Shown: positions 23,750-35,500 of the stretch, in pieces
How the letters are laid out: every line of letters starts with the position of its first letter
How positions within the stretch are numbered: the first letter of the stretch is position 1
NCBI GenBank assembly: GCA_002900995.3
Contig: CM035307.1
Span: forward strand, 744,001-808,000
DNA length: 64,000 nucleotides
Origin: Ganoderma boninense
Taxonomy: Eukaryota > Basidiomycota > Agaricomycetes > Polyporales > Polyporaceae
Direction: 5' to 3'
The notes under the pieces: generated by a model
The model's input: the letters and a program-made list of their open reading frames with translations, nothing else
Told to the model about the DNA's origin: nothing
The model's database searches: none
Translations under genes and position numbers: made by a program

Positions 23750-26602
23750 CATGCCCGCTCCAACTCCTCACCCGTCTCCCAACACATCCCCCAACGCATT
23801 CTACATGCCTATCGTCCCGCCCCAACACCCGCCCCCTCCCCGCCACCCGGCCAGTCGTCTTTCCGGCAGACCCACCCCTCCCATGTCTCCCGCTTCGCCA
23901 TGCTCTCCCCCGCCTCGCGGCGGCAGCACCTTTATGCGTTAATCCAAGAATGCACACCCTCGGAGTTGCTCTTCCTGTCCACGACGATCACCCCGCTCCT
24001 CAAGCGCGACTTCCTCCGCGTCACTTCCAACCGAGATCTCGCTGCACATCCTCAGCTTCGTCGACGATCCCCGCACGCTCGGGCGCGCCGCCCGCGTCAG
24101 CCGGTACTGGAACGAGCTGCTCAAGGACGACTGCCTGTGGAAGGCGATGTGCATCCGCCACGGCTTCTCGCAGGATCCCGACGCCGTGGTGAGCTTCCGG
24201 ACAGAGCAGGGGCTAGACGGGAAACGGCGGCGTACGCGACGTCTGTCTCTCGACTCGGATTTCGACTCCACCAGGAGCACGCGTTCCCTTGAACTGGAGC
24301 TCCAGCCCCCGCCCCCAAGAATACCGTTCCCGTACCGGAGATTCTTCATATACGAGCACCTTCGAAGTGAGTGTCATGTCCTTGCTTTTTTTCTTCTCTT
24401 GTATTTCCCGAGATTTGAGGCTCGAGGCGGAGGATGAGACTGGGCACACTTTCATACCTGTCGTTCCACATTGCCTCGGATTGTCCGATCTCCCCTCTGT
24501 TTTTATTGTTTTATTGTTGGCCGGGGATGAGTGCACATGCAGGTGGCAGCGGCACTGCTGCTGGACGTGCATGAGGCCTTGTGGTTGTCATGCACGTCCG
24601 CAACCCGTTCGGAACCATCTGCTGGCGAGTCAAACGGAGCGCTCTCGGCATGTCGCATGTCAAGAATGCCATGATAGAGTGTGTCCTCCACGAGTCACTT
24701 GCGCGGCTGTAGTTTCGGTCGCGACCCGCCGTGGTTTGGAGCACATGGGTCTCATCGTGCAAACGCCCCATTCCGGGCCTAAGAAATGCATTAGATACCA
24801 ACATGGGTTGGAAATGAAGCATTTTCCTACCACTTTCCGCTGACTCGTAAGGAAATGTTTTATGTCCAGATCATGTTTGGACCTCTCAGGAAATGCATCA
24901 TGAAGGGTTTCACGGGCTTGGATGTAGCCGAGAATTGCGTTCAAAAACGATACACTGCCAACAGGTTTTTAGCCCATTTCTTTGTGCCGGAATTCTGTTC
25001 CATCAGTTAGGCTATCCGAATGAATTTCATGTCACTCGCTTCATGGAAATGGGCTATTCCCCAAGCTTGTTCACTTACCACCGGGTTGTCACATAGCGTC
25101 CAATTGGCTCAAACACGGACGCTTGCTGCGCATACATCGTGCACCCCTACATCCACCCATCTCTCAAGACCTGGCCACTCCTGGGCACAACCAAGTGCCG
25201 AACCCTGCCATCCCGACATCAATTGCCATCGACTCGTCATGGGTCGTCGTCGGTCTCGCGAACAGCCGGATACACATCTTCAGTGCCCGAACGGGCGTGT
25301 TGTCGCGCACACTCGTCGGGCACGACTCCGGCGTCTGGGCCGTCTCCCTCATCTCGGACGGCGGCGAACCTCTGGCCCCAGATATTCCGACAAGCCCGAA
25401 CGCTGGCGACCCCCTTGTCGCGGGCATGCCCCAAGACGCGATGGTCCCACCGATACTCAGATACGCCCTCGGGTTGGATCAGGATGAGGACGGCTGGACG
25501 AGCTCTCGAGGGGCCGCCCCTGACCCGTTTGCGCGTGAATGGTCACAGGATGCGCACCCGTTTGGTAAGCCCAGCAATCCTGGCGGCGCGTCGGATGGGT
25601 GGGGACAACCCAATGCGCTGGTCGTGAGTGGCGGGTGCGACAAGGAGCTGCGGGTTTGGGACGTCAAGTCTGGGTAAGCCTGCCGCTTCCTTCGCAGCAC
25701 ACTGGGCTCACGCGGCTTACACAGATACTGCATCTACATCCTGCGCGGGCACACGTCCACGATCCGGTGCCTCAAGGTCCTGCACGGGCGGCCGATCGCG
25801 GTGTCGGGATCGCGGGACCGGACGCTGCGCGTGTGGGACCTACAGCGCGGGCGGCTGCTGCGCGTGCTCGAGGGCCACACGCAGAGCGTGCGCTGCCTGG
25901 ACGCGTGCGGGAACCGTGTCGTGAGCGGCAGCTACGACTGCACGTGCCGCGTGTGGGACGTGGACACCGGTGCGTGCCTGCACGTCCTCCGCGGCCACTT
26001 CCACCAGCTCTACACCGTCGCGTTCGACGGCGTCCGCATCGCCAGCGGCGGCCTCGACACCACCGTCCGTGTCTGGGATGCCTTCTCTGGGTGAGTCTTT
26101 CCCCTCCTCCGTCCGTCTGTGTCTGGAGTAGAGAGTGTGCTGACGACGCGACGGGGACGCTTGCAGCGCGTGCCTCGCGCTCCTGCAGGGCCACACCGCG
26201 CTCGTGTGCCAGCTGCAGCTCACGCCGACGATGCTCGCGACGGGCGGGTCCGACGGGCGCGTGATCACGTTCTCGCTCAAGGGCTCGGCGTTCTCCGTCG
26301 TGCAGCGCCTCGCCGCGCACGACTCGTCCGTGTCCGGCCTGCAGCTCGACGACCGCTTCCTCGTCACGAGCGGCAACGACGGCCGTGTGCGCCTCTACAA
26401 GTTCGACCCCCCGCTCTTCGACCAGGGCAGCGGCACTGGGGCGGGCGACGGGGCGGAGCCGCAGTGCAGCTTCGTGCGGGACATGTGCGACGCGAGCGAG
26501 AGCGTGTGGAAGGTGGCGTACACGCGGGAGACGTGCGCCGTCCTGTGCAAGAAGGCGGGGAAGATGGTCGTCGAGATCTGGAGCTTCAAGCCCGAGCTCT
26601 GA
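23750..26602 (+). CDS. F-box/WD40-repeat protein, SCF substrate receptor type
   Basis: Predicted substrate-recognition subunit of an SCF ubiquitin ligase (Cdc4/Pof1-like layout). A proline-rich leader beginning at ATG 23750 precedes a helical segment (YALIQECTPSELLFLSTT) and an F-box (SLHILSFVDDPRTLGRAARV). The exon ends at 24366. After a long intron (24367-25096, 730 bases), exons 25097-25673, 25725-26090 and 26167-26602 encode WD40 blades, for example LVGHDSGVWAVSL, GGCDKELRVWDVKSG, SGSRDRTLRVWDLQRG, SGSYDCTCRVWDVDTG and SGGLDTTVRVWDAFSG. The C-terminus is IWSFKPEL. Two frame breaks are needed: one in the leader (about 23800-23890) and one at 24017-24022 just before the F-box. If translation starts at ATG 23900, only the second remains. 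The WD40 half is fully open. Confidence 0.85.
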
Positions 26603-26973
26603 CTCCGTGGCTATCTATGGCTCTCGGCGCGATCGTGCCTTCGCCCATCCCCATTCATCGCCATCCCGTTGTCGTGGGCCCGCCCTCGCTCCCGCTCTCG
26701 GCTGCGGGAAGAGGCGTGGTGTGCTCGTGCTCGCGGTTCGCATTCGGCTCCGGCTGGTGTCGGAGTCGACCTAGTTGGGCTCTCGGACTGTTGCTCCTCT
26801 GTGTGCCGTTGTCGCTTTACGTTTGCGTTCCTCCCTACCCTTGGGCTTCGCTCTGGTACTTACTTGGGGTCCCTATGTGCATGTACGTCGATTTGTATAT
26901 CTGCATTTACTGTAGCACACAGTTCCTGTATTCGCATGTCCACTGGACATGCCCGCTCGTGTGATCGAGGTAG
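26603..26973. other. 3' flank of the F-box/WD40 gene
   Basis: T- and C-rich DNA consistent with a 3' UTR; no coding sequence supported. Confidence 0.5.
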
Positions 26974-27649
26974 CTATAATACATTGTTAAAGGTTGCATC
27001 TGCCATTCTGCTGTGTACGTCCAGCGGTGGGATCCGAGAAACGCAAGAAGGGGGTCCACGTTCACAGTGTAATCGCCGGGCCACGCATGTCCAGGAGTGA
27101 AGCTTCTCTCGCAAACATCGTTTATTCCATCGTCGGATCGGGAATGGCCACCACGTCCTGCTCGAGCTATACGTGAAAAGGCGAGGGGCACCATACAGGT
27201 GCGAGATCCTGGCCCACGCAGGGTGGATCGCCGAGTAGTCGCGGTCCAGCTGCACAAGGCTGGGGTCGGCGGACTGGAAGGTGAGAGGCCGTCCGGCAGC
27301 TTCCAGATCGAACAGATTCGGTAGCACTTTGTGGGACGACGCCCTCGTGGCAGCGGGCTGAGGGCGAACGGCAGGAAATACTCGGTTGAGTAGAGGCGCA
27401 TGAGTTTGGAGCTTCGAGAGGCTCGCAGCACAGACCTCCTTTATACGTCACCATCATCACGTTTTCCAGTGAATGGATGCCTTCTTCGGGGCTCGCGAAG
27501 CGGTCAACGAGCGCGTGGTAGCCCGGGCCCCTCGGGAGTGTCCACCTACTGGGAAGGTTGCTTATGTTGCGTCCGCCGTTGGAGGGTTTAGTACGATCAA
27601 CACCTGAAGGACTAAACCACTCTTTATCTTCTCCTCGCAGCCTTTCCAC
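26974..27649 (-). pseudogene. Frame-broken gene relic, unassigned
   Basis: Two minus-strand frames read like one protein broken by a frame change. The upstream part (about 27560-27425) encodes GPGYHALVDRFASPEEGIHS and a YKGGLCCEPLEAP segment. The downstream part (about 27420-27180, other frame) encodes LLNRVFPAVRPQP, VLPNLFDLEAAGRPL and LDRDYSAIHPAWARISHLYG. No AG-GT pair restoring phase was evident at the junction. I do not recognise the family. It could be a small gene with a missed intron or a consensus error, but the lack of a clear start and end favours a relic. Confidence 0.35.
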
Positions 27650-29522
27650 AAGGGTGCCGGTTGACTCTCAGAAATGTGGCAAGACTCGAGCGGTTCGGCA
27701 CATTGATAAACAAACCAGCCATGAGGCGCGTCCGGACATATATGTCTTGTGCAGTATATGTGTCGCGATGCAGCCTAAGAGACGATCCTCGCGTATTAGG
27801 GCCTGCGAAAGGTACGCAATTTAAGTACACTAAGCACAGTGACAGCGACATGCGGGATTTATTACGACATACCTGGTGCCTCGACTCCACGCGAGTATGA
27901 CGAGCGGCGAAGACTACCTGGATTCTGGCGCACTGCCTCCGGGGCCCTTCGTAAGAGGAAGCGAAAATTTCAAGTTCGAAGGCTGCGATGCAATTTGCCT
28001 CGGAAGTCTTCGAATTCAATCGCCGCTGGCACGTCAGTGTACGTTCGACGCAATCTGGGTCTGGGCAGCTTGACACTCACAGGGGCGTAGGAGATTATCC
28101 TTGCAGAGCTCGCCCAGCTCGTCCCATCTTGCCACTCGTCCCAACGTTGAGCTCGGCATTGGCATCGGAAAATTTTGCTCGTGATAGGATAGTGCAAATG
28201 GCTTCGGGATCCGAGAGGAGCCTATATCCAGACCGGGAAAGAAGTCGTCCGAGGACGCCAATGTGGGTCAGCTTCAGCACCATTGACTTCAGGAGAAGTG
28301 GGGAACCTGAGCAGTCTTTCAGAATCTCGAGGGGCCGATGACATGCCCGGCTCAGCTGGCCAGCTGTGCGACATTCGTGGCGACGGCGTTGGGGTCTGGA
28401 TATGTAAAATCAGCCTGGAATCGCTCAGCGGAGAACAGTTGGCATACTGAGGCCAAAACTTCAAGCGTGGTCTGTATGTAAGACTGGGATGTCTGGCCTC
28501 GCGCGCCTATGTAGAAGAATTCGAAGCAAGCCTCGGGCTTGAGCGACAAGTTCCGGAATCTGAAAAGTCTGGATCCCCACCCAAATTGTCCCCGAGAATT
28601 GGCCACCTTACGATTGGCGTGAAGACCGGGGCGTAAATTTCCTTTGCGGTCCTTTCGCGTTCAGAGGAGGGGGCGCGGAGTGTGTGGAAATGGAACTCCA
28701 TGTCAAGTTCTGAACGGCTCGAAATGCATGTCTGGGGCGCTATGGTGGCGGTACTCTAAACGCCTGTCGCTTACTATGAATGGCAGGTCTGAACGGTCTG
28801 AACCAGACCTTTCAGACCTGTGTATGTTTTTCTGATGGACGACCCCGGCGATAGGCACGGGCGCGAGCTTCTGGTCAATACGCCGTACATGAGACTGCAT
28901 CGTGGTGGATAAGATGTCTCTTGTGACCCAACTTGCTCAGCTCAGCCAGCGCTCGCTGAAATGATATATACCCCCCCATTGGCATTGGTTCCGGGAGCCT
29001 GAGCCGACGCCCATGCAGCGAACCTTCTTGCTTAAGTATCCTCCGCCTTGGAATCACCTGTGAGCGTTTGTCGCCGTTACACATTTATTGGGCTAATGGA
29101 CTGTGGACTGCTGTCCCTAGTAGCCTCACCACCAGTGACTTGGACGTTAGTGGTAGCTGGCTGGGCGACCAAGTCCGTTCAATTGCGAACCTTCTCCATA
29201 AGCAACGCCCGATGTGAGTTCGTGATTATATCAATGACACTACAGTATTATGTTGGAGATTGTATTATGTAAGCGAGCTTGTATTGTACACGCGCGTCTC
29301 ACTCGTCTTATCCCGTCTTGTCCCGTCTTCTACTGTACATTATGACTTGGATTCTTTTCTCGCCGTGTATTTAGGTACGCCTGCGGCGCGATGTCCCTCA
29401 CGCGTTTGCATCAGCGTTCAAACGCGACTTCGTTTCCTCCCGTTCGCTCCCTTCCCGCGCGCCCCGTTTCCTCCCACCTATTACGACTACTCAAGATGCT
29501 GATCACCATTTGCCCAGCCCTC
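27650..29522. other. Intergenic, 1.9 kb
   Basis: No supported gene. It contains a near-perfect 17-base hairpin at 28784-28820 and, at its right end, the presumptive promoter and 5' leader of HET copy 2. An in-frame ATG at 29496 could add nine residues to that gene. Confidence 0.5.
28784..28820. repeat. Short inverted repeat (hairpin)
   Basis: Arms of 17 bases (28784-28800 and 28804-28820), one mismatch, three-base loop. Each arm itself contains a repeated GGTCTGAAC/GGTCTG core. There are no flanking genes within 400 bases, so a terminator role is unlikely. Confidence 0.75.
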
Positions 29523-32065
29523 ATGTGGTTGCTTGACACCACTCGCGCCGAACTACACGAGTTTCCGTCTCCTGAGGCTGTTCCCGGAGGTTATGCCATT
29601 CTCTCCCACGTCTGGGTTGGAGAAGAACAGACATTTCAGGTCACCCAGTCATTGAAGAAGATATGTCAACAAACGGGGGCAAATCCCCGCGACTGCTCCC
29701 ACCCAAAGATCCGGCATGCTTGTACCCTTGCTGAGTCGCATGGCTACAAGTGGTTATGGGTCGATACCGCGTGCATCGACAAGTCCAGTAGCGCGGACCT
29801 GTCTGAGGCTATCAACTCCATGTTCCGGTACTATTCCCTCGCACAGATCTGCTATGCCTACCTCCTTGACGTCCCCCCTGGAAATTACCTCCTCTCCAGG
29901 CCCCGTCGTTCCCGATTCTCCTGGAGCAAATGGCACAAGCGCGGATGGACCTTACAAGAGCTTATAGCTCCTACCTTTGTCTTGTTCCTCGCCGAGGACT
30001 GGTCCAGCATAGGCACAAAGGCGGAGCTCGCAGACCATCTCGAAGACATCACGAATATCCCTGCCAAATTGCTCCGGTGGGAGGACCGCCTCACCAACTA
30101 CAGCATCGCTCAGCGTATGTCCTGGGCAGCTTCTCGGGAGACCACACGCCCTGAGGATCAGGCGTACAGCCTACTAGGCATATTCGGTATCAGTATGTCA
30201 ACTCTTTACGGAGAAGGCCAAGAAGCCTTCTATCGCCTGCAGGAGGAAATCATGAAGCGCTCGGAAGATACCACCCTTTTTGCGTGGGGAAGTCAACTTA
30301 GCGTTGCTGCTAAGTCCGACTCGGAGTCGGTGTTCAAGCTGCCGATGGATCCTTCAGAAGACCGCGACAACAATGATAGCCCATACTTGCTAGCACCCAG
30401 CCCAGCTGCATTCTCCACCTCTCGACACATCATCTATACGCCGCCCCATGATGCTCCGCTGACAGCCAAATATGAGCAGCCTCAGACTGGGAAGGTGAAG
30501 CACTGGTCTCCGGTAAGTGACTTCTGGGCTTCACGCAATGCGCCATCATGAATGCTGATCTACGGTCTTGCTTAGACTAAGATGAGCGATGAGAAAGGTT
30601 CACCGGGGCTACCAAGGTTCTCCATTACGCCCTATGGTGTCCTTGCGCGCATCACTCTCCTCAGAAATACGGCGTCCGACGACGGCGCGTCACCGTCAGA
30701 CTTGAAGTCACGGGCTTCAAAGGATACCACTGACAACAGCAGCCAAATAGTACGCATTGCCTATCTCTTCTGGTCAGAAGCCCATGGCGCCCCCATCGGG
30801 CTGCGTCTCAAACGATGCTCGACGGCAGTCAATTCAGAACACCTGCGCTATGATGTCGCTGAAGGGCGCTTGGTTGTCCTGAGGCACAACAAACTAGGCC
30901 AATTCATAGACCACCTGGGCCAAATCCTTCCCTCCAGTCGGGAAAAGATCTATATCACTCATCGCGCCCCGCACAAGCACACAGCTTACGAGAGCCTTGT
31001 CAATATATATCCACCCATCAATCTTGGGTCGCACTCCCCCTTCCGCATCTCACATGACACTCTTCGAAGGTCTCAGGCTCAGCTCTCTTCGTGGCCTCGG
31101 AAACCGTCCGTAAAGCTGGCCAAATCAACGTTCCAACAGCACCCATGGTATGGGGATCCTCCAGTGATTCTGCAGTTCGCGATTCAAGCACCACTTTCCC
31201 GGTACCACATTTCCCCCCCATACGCTGTGCTCTATCTCGGGATGTGCACTCGCAACTCGGAATACGGCATCCCTAGCGCCCATTGGGCCCACATGCGGAT
31301 AGGCACAGCCCGTGAGTTAGACGTATACATCGAAGAACACCCCAACGATCCACACATTTGTCAGCGTGACCATGTCTCCGCATGGCCCGAGCTGGCTCGG
31401 ACCTTCTACGAAGGCCCGAATGACCACGGTGCGGTTGGCACGCAGGCGAAGAAGACTGGCATCTCTCTCAACCTTGCTTTCCACCGTTGTTTGATCAACC
31501 CGACTACTACGCTAGTCGCATCCATTACTCCCGAGCTAAAGTGAGCCAAGCGCAACTTGAATCTAAGACTGCCGTAGAGGAAGCATTCTGCTGACCTCAC
31601 ACTGTTGTTTTTTTCCCCTGCAGAGCGTATACACCGCCATCGTCCGACTCAGCCAACTTGCACATGTTGACATCATTTGAGCCCCCTGCCGACATCCAGC
31701 CGACAGGACTAGGGCTTAGATTTGCTACACCCCTGGTGCAAGGGCCGGCAACGTCCAGGCCGTCCCATACCAGCCCGCCGACATCGGTGTCACTGGAAAC
31801 TCCTACTCCACAGCTGCAAAGCGCATCCGTGCGGCAGACCCGGTTCGATGACTCGCGATCGGAAGACGAGGAACCGGTGATACCTCCCCACCCATCGCAA
31901 CTGGACGAGATTGAAAGAGCGAAGTTCAAGGACTTGCAACAGGCAAGCGCAGATTTTCTTGTGATTGCGAGTGTGATTGGTTTCCTTGTCGCAGTCACGG
32001 TCGCAAAGCTGGTGCGGGACTTGACTCTCGAAAGCGCCACAAAATCGCCGTTACCGGTCGTATAG
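29523..32065 (+). CDS. HET-domain protein, copy 2, with C-terminal membrane segment
   Basis: Second HET-domain protein, clearly related to copy 1 along its length. Exons 29523-30512, 30576-31540 and 31624-32065 join in phase and give 798 residues. HET blocks: GYAILSHVWVGEEQTF, WLWVDTACIDKSSSADLSEA, RGWTLQELIAPTFVLF and SLLGIFGISMSTLYGEGQ. The second exon holds the beta-rich domain starting FSITPYGVLARI. The third encodes a disordered Pro/Ser/Thr linker and a hydrophobic helix (FLVIASVIGFLVAVTVAKLV) 20 residues before the end, predicting tail-type membrane anchoring. HET proteins commonly act in incompatibility-triggered cell death; whether this one does is inference. The start at 29523 mirrors copy 1 (MWLL); 29496 is possible. 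Fully open. Confidence 0.9.
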
Positions 32066-32580
32066 CTAGTCCCTACGGCTTGCAATCCGATAACAGTCCA
32101 TAACGTCTGCGTTTGCAATAGAAAGTCGTCATCTTAGCTTGGCCTCTCATTTCCCGAGCTGAACGCGAGCCTCTCCGACAGGGCTCTTGCGTCTTGCGCC
32201 CTCGCAACGTCTCCGCACCAGAAATAGAGGTCTACGAAGAACTAGATAGGTCCAATGACTACTACATTGCTACTTATAACGACTGAACTGATGATGAGCG
32301 TGGGTCTGAGTCCGTACCGTGACGATGCAACGAGAGAGATATCGAGGGTGGTCGGCGATGTATGTATACGTATAGCTAGCTATAGCCATGGGCAGGGGTC
32401 GTGGGTCAAAGTCCAATGTCAATGAGTCGAGTCAATGATGGGGGCAAGAGAGAAGTCCGCGCGCGAGTCGTATCCACACCAACACTGACGCCGCATATAC
32501 AACCAAATCCTGGGTACGAAGAGACGAAGAACACCGACACCAGCACCGTACGCACGCACGCGCAATGTCTAGCGAACTGT
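32066..32580. other. Convergent intergenic region
   Basis: Between the 3' ends of HET copy 2 and the chitin synthase gene. No coding sequence supported; 3' UTRs expected. Confidence 0.5.
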
Positions 32581-35500
32581 CTATGACTGGGAGAGGATCT
32601 TGTCGATCGCGTCGTTGAGGAATTGCTTCTTCACCGACAAGTCCGCCTTCGGGAACCTCTGCTGGATAGCGTCTCGTGCAGTCCTGTCCAGCCACCGGTC
32701 AGTCACCGCAAGCGGATGTGCTCGACGCCCCAATACTCACTTTTTCGTAACGGTCATCAGATCCTGCGTGCTCAGGTACGCTCTCAGAGCGGTAATGAGC
32801 TCGTCGTCCGTCGGGTCCACGCTGTTACTCGGGCCCGCCGCGAAGGGGTTGACGGTCGTCGCAAGCGAGAACGTCGACATCGGCCGCTGCATCATTCCAG
32901 GTGCCATCGGCGGCGCGAACCCGCCCTGCGATCCTGACGCATCCCCACCGAACATGTTCATGCTCGTCATGACCGTATTCCGGGGCGCGTTCGGCATCAT
33001 CCCATAGCCACTACCCGTCTGTGGTACTGCATCGCAGCAGGCATGGACATTGCTCCTCCATAGTCAGAGCCATGGATGGATCCTGAACCCCCGAACGGCA
33101 TGAAGGGAAGTGTCGGCATGCCGAACTGTGAAGGTGCGCCGCCGTAGTGCGAGAGGTTACTCTGGGAGCCGTTGGGGTGATATGTCGAGCCTTGAGGGTT
33201 CGTGAGGTTCGTGTCCCGGTAGTAATCGCCAGCTTGTGACTGATGGTAGCTCGGCCGGGGCGAGTGGGTCCTCGAAGCAGGAGCGTGCGACCTGTTGCCA
33301 GAGGGTGCCTTGCTGTGGTAGCCAGTCTCGTCTGAGTGACGCGATCCGGTCTCCCACGCCTCAGCCTCGTACTCTGCAGTAAATTTGTCAGTACATATCA
33401 CCATGCATATCGTCGGAACATACCGCTGAACTTCTTGAGAGGAATCATGGACTCGTCGTACTTCTCGTCATCGTTCATGATGACCTTCTTGTTGTTACCC
33501 TCACCAATGACCAGACGGGTGTTACCCCACGAGAAGTCGTCCATGCACCAGAAGGCATATACGGGAAGGAAGAAACTGTACACCGGGTACCTGCAAATCG
33601 CACGTTCAGAGCGCGACGATGACAAGAAAAGCGAGCAGAGAACTTACGAGAGAAGGTAGACAACCATCCAACCGATAAGCATAAACTCGCGCTTGAGCAA
33701 GAAGACGATAGCTTGTAGACCATACACCGCCGCCAGCATGATAATGGAGATGAGCGGGAGCGCCGCGGAGCCGACAGCAACCACGACGATGAGGTAGACG
33801 AGATAGACGACAGTCGAAGGCAGGATGAGAGTACCGAGCAGATCGATGAAGACGAAGAACCGCATAGAGAAGCAGCAGAAGCCGAACAGCTCAGGCAAAA
33901 AGACGAGTTCGCAGAGGTTGTGCACCGTCGAGTTGATCCACCGACGACGCTGCGAGAACAGCACACGCCAGGACTCGGGGCGATCGTGTGTGCAATGGCG
34001 TCAGGGGTGAACTTGGTCCTGAACGTGGGGAAGTGCTTGAGCAAGAGCGTAGTGAGGTAACGATCTTCACCGAGCGAGAACAGGTTCTTCTTGTGGAGGG
34101 TGTCGACCAGCGGTTCCGCGTATTCCTCGATGACACGGTTGGAGATGATGATCGGGCGACCCTTGTCCGCGGTACGGATCCTGTACATCGAGAAACAACC
34201 GGGTAAACAAGTTACCGAACCAAACAAGCTCTCGAACGCCTTTGAGAGATGGTGAGAGATATAGTACTCGTAGACCTACGAACGGGGCTGTTAGAACAAT
34301 CCGTCATGTGATGAGCATTGTGAATACCTGAATCATCGTCCACCACGAGCCTTCTTCGTTGTCGAGCTTGGTCTCACCGCAAATGCCAATGATACTGGAG
34401 TCATCCGACGTACATGCGACCAACCTGTTTAGAGAGTCCGGTGTAACAGTCTGCGCAAAGACGTCAATAAGAATTCAGTTGCGAATAACACAAGACCTTA
34501 CCGTGTCGGCGTCGACAGTGAAGATGTACTCGTAGAACGCAGGGTCGATACCGATGACGTTCCGCATCTGGTGGTAGATCTCCAGCTCGAGCGGGGCCAT
34601 CGGCGCGTCGAAGTGCACGCGGTTGAGGTACTGCATGACGAGGATCTGCGAGTCACGCTTGCCACGGTTACCAGGCTTCGTGCGCTCCGTTGGCTTGCCG
34701 ACCTTGACCACGACGATGTACGGCACGACGTGGCCCTCGAACTCGTACAGCCCCGAATAGACCTTGCCATAGTTGAGCTGCTTCGAGCCCTCGCCGATAG
34801 CCTTGTACAGGAGCGGCTCCGGGTCGAGCTTCGGGTCCACGCCGAGGATGTCGAGGACGATGCGAGGCGTTGTACGGTCGTTGCCAGTTCCGATAATGTT
34901 GCCGTCACAGATGATGAAGATCAGCTTGCGCTTGTCGTCGTAGTTGAGCGCAGCGAGCGAGTCGACCGTGCGCCGCAGAGACTCTTCGCCTTCCGTGTAA
35001 CACGGCACCTGGCACAGAACAAACTTGTCTAACATCTCGGGGGTCCTCTTCGGCGTCAATTGGAGAGCAGCCAAGACTAAACAAGGGGATCAGTCCATTC
35101 CATTCCCTGTTGACAAGAGGGGCTGAGCAACTCACATTTCACAGCGATAGACACCATCAGGATGATCGAGACAACCAGCAGGAGGATGTTCTGAACTTGG
35201 CACCTCGCATCCTTGCGGAAGTCCGGCTTGCCGAGGTAGAACAGGTTGCTCATACAGTTGAGGTTCTGTGCCTTCGTCGTGGCGTCGAGCGTCGCGAGAA
35301 CTTGGTTGACCTGCTTCGTGATGTCCTGGCCGGGTTGCTGCTGGAACAAGGACACCATGTCGCTGTTCAGGAAGCTGAAGTCGTTGCTGTCGAGGGACGC
35401 CGAGTAGATGTAGTCCGACAGGTCGTAGACAGCGCCGTCATAGATTGCCCAGAATCTGATAACAGTGAACGAACATCAGCGGCTGGAAATTATGTCAAAC

